A stretch of DNA of 11,905 nucleotides from assembly GCA_964344765.1 (NCBI GenBank), contig CAYFOM010000064.1:1-11905 (forward strand). Direction: 5' to 3'. Shown one piece after another: positions 8,502 through 11,905 of this stretch (positions within the stretch are counted from its first letter, which is position 1; the number at the start of each line of letters is the position of its first letter). The notes below the pieces were generated by a model. That model made no database searches. It was not told the DNA's origin and worked only from the letters and a program-made list of their open reading frames with translations. Both the position numbers and the translations under genes were made by a program. This DNA is from JACNIZ01 sp964344765. Its GTDB lineage: Bacteria; Planctomycetota; UBA1135.

Positions 8502-9734
8502 ATGCAACCTACCAATGTAGTTCGTGAACCCGTCATGGCCCCGGGCCTGGCGGCGAAGACCTCTCGCGTCGGCCTTGGGCTGGGTGTGGTTGGAATGGTC
8601 CTTGCGATCATTCTGGGCATGCTCGAAGGCGACAGCATGCGCCACTTCTTCTGGGCGTACCTCGTCGGCTTCAGCTTCGTCTTTACGCTGACGTTGGGCG
8701 GCATGTTCTTCGTGCTGATCAACCACGTCACTGGCGCTCGCTGGAGCGTGTCGGTACGACGAATGGGTGAGTTTGCGATGAATACGGTTCCGCTGCTGGC
8801 AGTGATGGCGCTGCCGTTGCTGTACCCGCTGTTCACGCACGCCGGTCAGGAAGAATTCGGCGGTCTGCTATGGCCGTGGATTCACCCGCACGGTGATCAC
8901 GCTGCGCTCGTCGAGTTTAAGAGTCCGTTCCTGAACGTGCCCTTCTTCCTCGGCCGCACCGTGTTCTACTTCCTGGTGTGGATGTTGGTGACGCGCTTCT
9001 TCATGAAGCGTTCGCTGCAGCAAGATGCCGATGGTTCCGAAGCTCACACCGTTGCCATGCGCAAGGTGTCGGCGCCGTGCATCATCTTCTTCTCGCTGAC
9101 GCTCAGCTTCGCCGCGTTCGACTGGATCATGTCCACCGACCCGACTTGGTTCTCGACCATCTTCGGGGTTTACATCTTCGGTGGCGCGGTACTTTCGATT
9201 CACGCGTTGCTGGTGATTTCGTCGGTGTTCTTGGCCAAGCGCAACGTCTTGACCAACGAAATCAACAAGGAGCACTACCACGACCTCGGTAAGTTCATGA
9301 CCGCGTTCACCGTGTTCTGGGCGTACATCGCGTTCTCCCAGTTCATGCTGATCTGGTACGCGAACATCCCCGAGGAAACCATGTGGTTCCACCATCGCAA
9401 CACCGATGCGTGGCAGCCTTGGTCTTACGCGCTGATCTTCACCAACTTCGTCATCCCGTTCTTCGGTTTCCTTTCACGCTGGACTAAGCGTAAGCCGAAG
9501 GTGCTAGCCTTCTGGGCGATCTACACCCTGATCGTGCACTGGGTTGACCTCTACTGGTTGATCATGCCGAACATGGATTGGGACAACAACCACTTCGGTT
9601 TGTTGGAAATCACCACTGCCATTGGTGCATTCGGTTTCTTCATCTGGGCATACGCTCGTCAAGCTACCAAGCACTCGCTGCTGGCTTACGGTGATCCTCA
9701 GTTGGAGCGCTGCTTGGCGCACCAGAACTACTAA
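8502..9734 (+). CDS. actF: alternative complex III subunit ActF, NrfD-like membrane protein
   Basis: This 410-residue protein is the second NrfD-like integral membrane subunit of ACIII and pairs with ActC in the membrane core. Hydrophobic segments run through most of its length, for example at about 23-41, 49-73, 91-110, 147-166, 190-210, 218-243, 266-286, 306-326, 333-354 and 366-384, about ten in all. The strongly conserved motif HYHDLGKFMTAFTVFWAYIA (258-277) followed by SQFMLIWYANIPEET (279-293) identifies ActF rather than ActC. ActF is thought to have a structural and possibly proton-conducting role; a quinol site there is not established. The start follows GGAGGA (8490-8495) with a 6-base gap. 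It is the last gene of the operon and is followed by a strong terminator; no cytochrome oxidase genes follow. Confidence 0.95.
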   Translation: MQPTNVVREPVMAPGLAAKTSRVGLGLGVVGMVLAIILGMLEGDSMRHFFWAYLVGFSFVFTLTLGGMFFVLINHVTGARWSVSVRRMGEFAMNTVPLLAVMALPLLYPLFTHAGQEEFGGLLWPWIHPHGDHAALVEFKSPFLNVPFFLGRTVFYFLVWMLVTRFFMKRSLQQDADGSEAHTVAMRKVSAPCIIFFSLTLSFAAFDWIMSTDPTWFSTIFGVYIFGGAVLSIHALLVISSVFLAKRNVLTNEINKEHYHDLGKFMTAFTVFWAYIAFSQFMLIWYANIPEETMWFHHRNTDAWQPWSYALIFTNFVIPFFGFLSRWTKRKPKVLAFWAIYTLIVHWVDLYWLIMPNMDWDNNHFGLLEITTAIGAFGFFIWAYARQATKHSLLAYGDPQLERCLAHQNY

Positions 9735-9755
9735 GTCGAAGGTTTTCGATTTATC

Positions 9756-9794
9756 AACGACCCGCAGCTTTGGTTGCGGGTCGTTTTTGTTTTT
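9756..9794 (+). terminator. strong intrinsic terminator of the ACIII operon
   Basis: An 11-bp perfect stem (AACGACCCGCA at 9756-9766 with TGCGGGTCGTT at 9775-9785) encloses an 8-base loop that can pair two bases further, and is followed by T-rich sequence up to 9794. It begins 22 bases after the actF stop codon. Confidence 0.92.
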
Positions 9795-9800
9795 GAGGAT

Positions 9801-9879
9801 AGTTTTCTGGGGTCCACTCCGGCGGCAAAGAGTCCCGCTTCGCGGTACTAAAAGCCGCCGGAGTGGACCCCAGAAAACT
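9801..9879. repeat. long hairpin element with 26-bp perfect inverted repeats
   Basis: The 26 bases at 9801-9826 are the exact reverse complement of 9854-9879. The 27-base centre (9827-9853) can fold further: AGTCCCGC (9831-9838) pairs with GCGGTACT (9842-9849) with one mismatch around a 3-base loop, leaving a 4x4 internal loop. It lies in the spacer between the actF terminator and the promoter of the next gene and is not followed by T residues, so it is not a simple terminator. It looks like a dispersed palindromic element or a miniature mobile element. No clear target-site duplication is visible at its edges, and no transposase is in the window. Confidence 0.85.
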
Positions 9880-9897
9880 TTCGCAACAACATAAGGA

Positions 9898-9927
9898 TTG
9901 ACCTGACTTGGAGGGGAGGTGTGATAG
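9898..9927 (+). promoter_or_regulatory. candidate sigma-70-type promoter of the FG-GAP gene
   Basis: TTGACC at 9898-9903 matches a -35 box in five of six bases. TGATAG at 9922-9927, 18 bases on, is a weak -10 match. The pair lies between the hairpin element and the leader of the FG-GAP gene, where a promoter is expected because a terminator separates that gene from actF. The -10 part is uncertain. Confidence 0.35.
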
Positions 9928-9937
9928 GGTGGGGCTT

Positions 9938-9965
9938 GAATCGCACATGGGTGTGATTACGATTC
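9938..9965 (+). promoter_or_regulatory. leader hairpin upstream of the FG-GAP gene
   Basis: GAATCG (9938-9943) pairs with CGATTC (9960-9965), and CACA (9944-9947) pairs with TGTG (9952-9955) around a TGGG loop. Four bases (9956-9959) bulge on the 3' side. It ends 27 bases before the start codon and would lie in the transcript leader if the candidate promoter is right. No known riboswitch class is recognised. Confidence 0.3.
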
Positions 9966-9992
9966 CTCCTTCTCCCCTTAGATCTTGTGAAA

Positions 9993-11702
9993 ATGATTTG
10001 CAGTCGTGTTGTAGCTTTTTGTTTGTGTTCAGTTGGATTGATTGTGGGATGGATTCCTGCTCAGGTAGTGGGGGGTGATTTCGAAATTTCCCGGACCTTT
10101 GATGGGCCGGTTAGCTGGGAGGGGTTTGGTTATTCGGTGGATGGGGCTGGAGATGTGGATGGTGATGGGGTGCCGGATGTGATTGTTGGGTCATATATTG
10201 AGGATGTTGGGGGATTGCATGATGTGGGTACTGCTGATGTTTTTAGTGGTGCCAATGGTGGATTGATTCATCACTGGGAAGGTGTGGATGAGGATGGGAT
10301 TTTTGGGGTGGCTGTTGCTGGATTGGGTGATTTGGATCATGATGGTTATGACGATGTTGCGGTGGGTGCTCAATATGAAGATGTTGGGGCGATGGATTTT
10401 GCTGGGGCGGTTTATGTTTATTCGGGGTTTGATGGGTCTTTGATTCATAAGTTTTTGGGGGAGTATGATTATTCTTACTTTGGGGGCGCGATTGCTTCGG
10501 CGGGGTATGTGAATGCTGATCGAACGCCGGACATCATTGTTGGGGCTTGGAATTCGAATAACGGCACCTTTTATGATTCGGGTGCGGCTTATATTTTTTC
10601 TGGGGCGGATGGGTCGTTGATCCGCAAGTTCAGTGGATCGGGCAGTAATCAGCGATTTGGGAATTCGGTTGCGGGGATAGGGGATATCAATGGGGATTTT
10701 GTGGATGATCAGTTGGTGGGCATTCCGTTTAAGTATTTGGGCGGGAATGGATATGGCGGTCGGGCGATTGCTTATTCCGGCAGCGATGGTTCGATCATTC
10801 ACCAATGGGATGGTTACATCGATGGCTCGACCATGGGTTGGTCGGTGAGTGGAGCGGACGACCTCAATGGTGACGGTGTCAATGACGCGGTGATTTCATC
10901 CGCGTACGCAAATATTGGCTCGAAAACTCAAGCCGGACGCGTGCACGTTTACTCGGGTGCCGACGGATCGCTGATTTATCAATGGGATGGTGAATCGCGC
11001 ATCGACATTTTTGGATCCTCCGTCGCCGGTGTCGGCGATATGGATGGCGACGGCGTTGGTGAAGTCGTGGTTGGCGCCTACAACGCCGATCGCAATGGCA
11101 CCGATGAAGAGGGCGCGGTTTACATTTACTCCGGCGCGACTGGATCGCTGATTTACCGTCAACTTGGCAACACCGATGACATCCTCGGGCATGCGGTCGC
11201 CAGTTTGGGTGACGTGGACCAGGACGGTCACGACGAAGCGCTGGTTTCAGCGTTGGGTTTCGACGCAAACGGAGTCAATCGCAGCGGCCAAGTGTCGGTG
11301 CTGCGCTTCACGCCCGGTTTGTACGCGGAGTTCGATCAAGTTTCGGCGGCGAACGGCGGCATCATCGAATACGACGTCGATTTTCCGGCGATCTATGCCG
11401 GCTCTGCTTACAAGATCCTGATCTCGGCAAGTGGGGTTGGGCCGACCAACTACGGAGTGCCCATTCCTCTCACTGTCGACGGATTGGTCATGAACACCAA
11501 CGCCGGCAACTATCCGGTGCTGCAGCATGCGATGCACGGCACTCTCGGTATCCGCGGCGATGCCGATGCTTCGATCAGCGTTCCAAGTGGATTGTCTTCG
11601 GCCTTGATCGGAAATGTGTACTACCTTGCCGCCATCGCCGGCCCGTTCGGCCTGCCGCCGCTGGTCAGTTCGATCTCGCGTACGCTGACCATCGTTCCGT
11701 AA
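9993..11702 (+). CDS. secreted FG-GAP repeat protein, predicted seven-bladed beta-propeller
   Basis: The 569-residue product starts with a signal peptide (hydrophobic core about 8-25, likely cleavage after AQVVGG or nearby) and is predicted to be exported. Residues 45-438 contain seven repeats of about 59 residues with the pattern FG.SVAG.GD.DGDG..D..VGA followed by GAVYVYSG.DGSLI..W.G, typical of FG-GAP (integrin alpha-like) propellers. DxDxDG-type calcium loops are clear at 54-59, 113-118, 290-295 (DLNGDG), 349-354 and 407-412; blade 3 (172-180) and blade 4 (231-239) are degenerate. Residues about 440-569 form a separate beta-rich domain with IPLTVDG and SVPSGLSSALIGN, of a type I associate with planctomycete secreted proteins. 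A GTG at 9987 would add two residues (Met-Lys); neither start has a Shine-Dalgarno sequence. Role unknown: surface adhesion or matrix binding is a family-based guess. Blades 1-4 are encoded in G/T-rich, C-poor sequence, blades 5-7 are not. Confidence 0.85.
   Translation: MICSRVVAFCLCSVGLIVGWIPAQVVGGDFEISRTFDGPVSWEGFGYSVDGAGDVDGDGVPDVIVGSYIEDVGGLHDVGTADVFSGANGGLIHHWEGVDEDGIFGVAVAGLGDLDHDGYDDVAVGAQYEDVGAMDFAGAVYVYSGFDGSLIHKFLGEYDYSYFGGAIASAGYVNADRTPDIIVGAWNSNNGTFYDSGAAYIFSGADGSLIRKFSGSGSNQRFGNSVAGIGDINGDFVDDQLVGIPFKYLGGNGYGGRAIAYSGSDGSIIHQWDGYIDGSTMGWSVSGADDLNGDGVNDAVISSAYANIGSKTQAGRVHVYSGADGSLIYQWDGESRIDIFGSSVAGVGDMDGDGVGEVVVGAYNADRNGTDEEGAVYIYSGATGSLIYRQLGNTDDILGHAVASLGDVDQDGHDEALVSALGFDANGVNRSGQVSVLRFTPGLYAEFDQVSAANGGIIEYDVDFPAIYAGSAYKILISASGVGPTNYGVPIPLTVDGLVMNTNAGNYPVLQHAMHGTLGIRGDADASISVPSGLSSALIGNVYYLAAIAGPFGLPPLVSSISRTLTIVP
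10125..11306 (+). repeat. seven tandem FG-GAP repeats at protein level
   Basis: The repeat units begin at residues 45, 104, 163, 222, 281, 340 and 398 of the FG-GAP protein, a near-constant spacing of 58-59 residues (about 177 bases). The units are diverged at DNA level, so this is an old duplication rather than a recent tandem array. Seven units match the number needed for a closed integrin-type propeller. Confidence 0.85.
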
Positions 11703-11744
11703 ATATAGGAACCCACAAAGCAGTTTCTATGTCAATCTAGGAAC

Positions 11745-11789
11745 ATGCTTTCCCTTCCCTTCCTCCTGCTTTCGGCCGTGCCGCAGTAG
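11745..11789 (+). CDS. possible 14-codon minigene or signal-peptide remnant
   Basis: ATG at 11745 is preceded by AGGA (11739-11742) and opens a frame MLSLPFLLLSAVPQ that ends at TAG 11787-11789, 12 bases before the terminator stem. The peptide looks like the hydrophobic start of a signal peptide. It may be a remnant, a leader peptide or chance; the Shine-Dalgarno gap of 2 bases is short. Confidence 0.15.
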   Translation: MLSLPFLLLSAVPQ

Positions 11790-11801
11790 CCGACTCTCCC
11801 C

Positions 11802-11834
11802 AAGACCTGCAACTTGGGTTGCAGGTCTTTTTTT
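11802..11834 (+). terminator. strong intrinsic terminator after the FG-GAP gene
   Basis: An 11-bp perfect stem (AAGACCTGCAA at 11802-11812 with TTGCAGGTCTT at 11819-11829) with a 6-base loop is followed by an unbroken run of T to 11834. It begins 100 bases after the FG-GAP stop codon. The remaining 71 bases of the window contain only a small inverted repeat, TGTTA/TAACA at 11853-11865, and no gene that I can see. Confidence 0.92.
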
Positions 11835-11905
11835 GGCGGGTTTTTAGGGCTGTGTTAGCGTAACATCCTTTCTGTAAATTCCCTCGTCCCTGCAACCGCC
11901 CTGTC

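Noticed and set aside
10191..10805. A 204-residue minus-strand frame opposite the FG-GAP gene
   Set aside because: It repeats with the period of the propeller blades on the other strand and is explained as their complement; no start signal or domain supports it.
10125..11306. A CRISPR-like or recent tandem DNA repeat
   Set aside because: The periodicity is at protein level (FG-GAP units of about 59 residues), the DNA copies are diverged and there are no short identical repeats with unique spacers.

Overview
The window looks like a chromosomal segment from a moderately GC-rich, free-living bacterium with an aerobic or quinol-oxidising respiratory chain. A planctomycete-like origin is my best guess. 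The reasons are a complete alternative complex III (ACIII) operon, and a secreted seven-repeat FG-GAP protein ending in a small beta-rich domain of a kind I associate with planctomycete surface proteins. This is inference; there is no rRNA or other marker in the window.

Layout: (1) 1-107, a possible C-terminal scrap of a gene that enters from the left edge. (2) 108-501, a gene-free, increasingly G-rich leader holding a 12-bp palindrome, weak hairpins and two canonical G-quadruplex motifs. (3) 502-1662, the alpha subunit of a branched-chain-type 2-oxoacid dehydrogenase E1, standing alone without its beta subunit or E2. (4) 1663-1890, a spacer with a weak terminator and a short hairpin. (5) 1891-9734, a tight five-gene ACIII operon: actA (pentaheme cytochrome c), actB (large iron-sulfur protein), actC (NrfD-like quinol subunit), a fused actD-actE gene carrying two c-type heme sites, and actF (second NrfD-like subunit). 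Neighbouring genes overlap by up to 13 nt or are separated by at most 14 nt, and actB to actF each have a good Shine-Dalgarno sequence. A strong intrinsic terminator closes the operon. (6) 9801-9879, a hairpin element with 26-bp perfect arms. (7) 9993-11702, the FG-GAP propeller protein with its own candidate promoter and a leader hairpin, closed by a strong terminator at 11802-11834. The last 70 bases hold nothing I can name.

How it works together: ACIII oxidises menaquinol or another quinol through ActC and passes electrons via the ActB iron-sulfur clusters to the c-hemes of ActA and ActE, and on to a terminal oxidase. Here the ActD-ActE fusion carries an additional C-terminal cytochrome c domain resembling the one fused to subunit II of caa3-type oxidases, while no oxidase genes follow the operon. 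The E1 alpha subunit belongs to branched-chain keto acid oxidation and is probably unrelated to the operon except for general energy metabolism. The FG-GAP protein is probably exported and calcium-binding.

The most unusual signals are the ActD-ActE-cytochrome fusion; the abrupt change of strand composition inside both flanking single genes, where the 5' parts are G/T-rich and poor in C and the 3' parts are not; the paired G-quadruplex motifs; and the long perfect hairpin.
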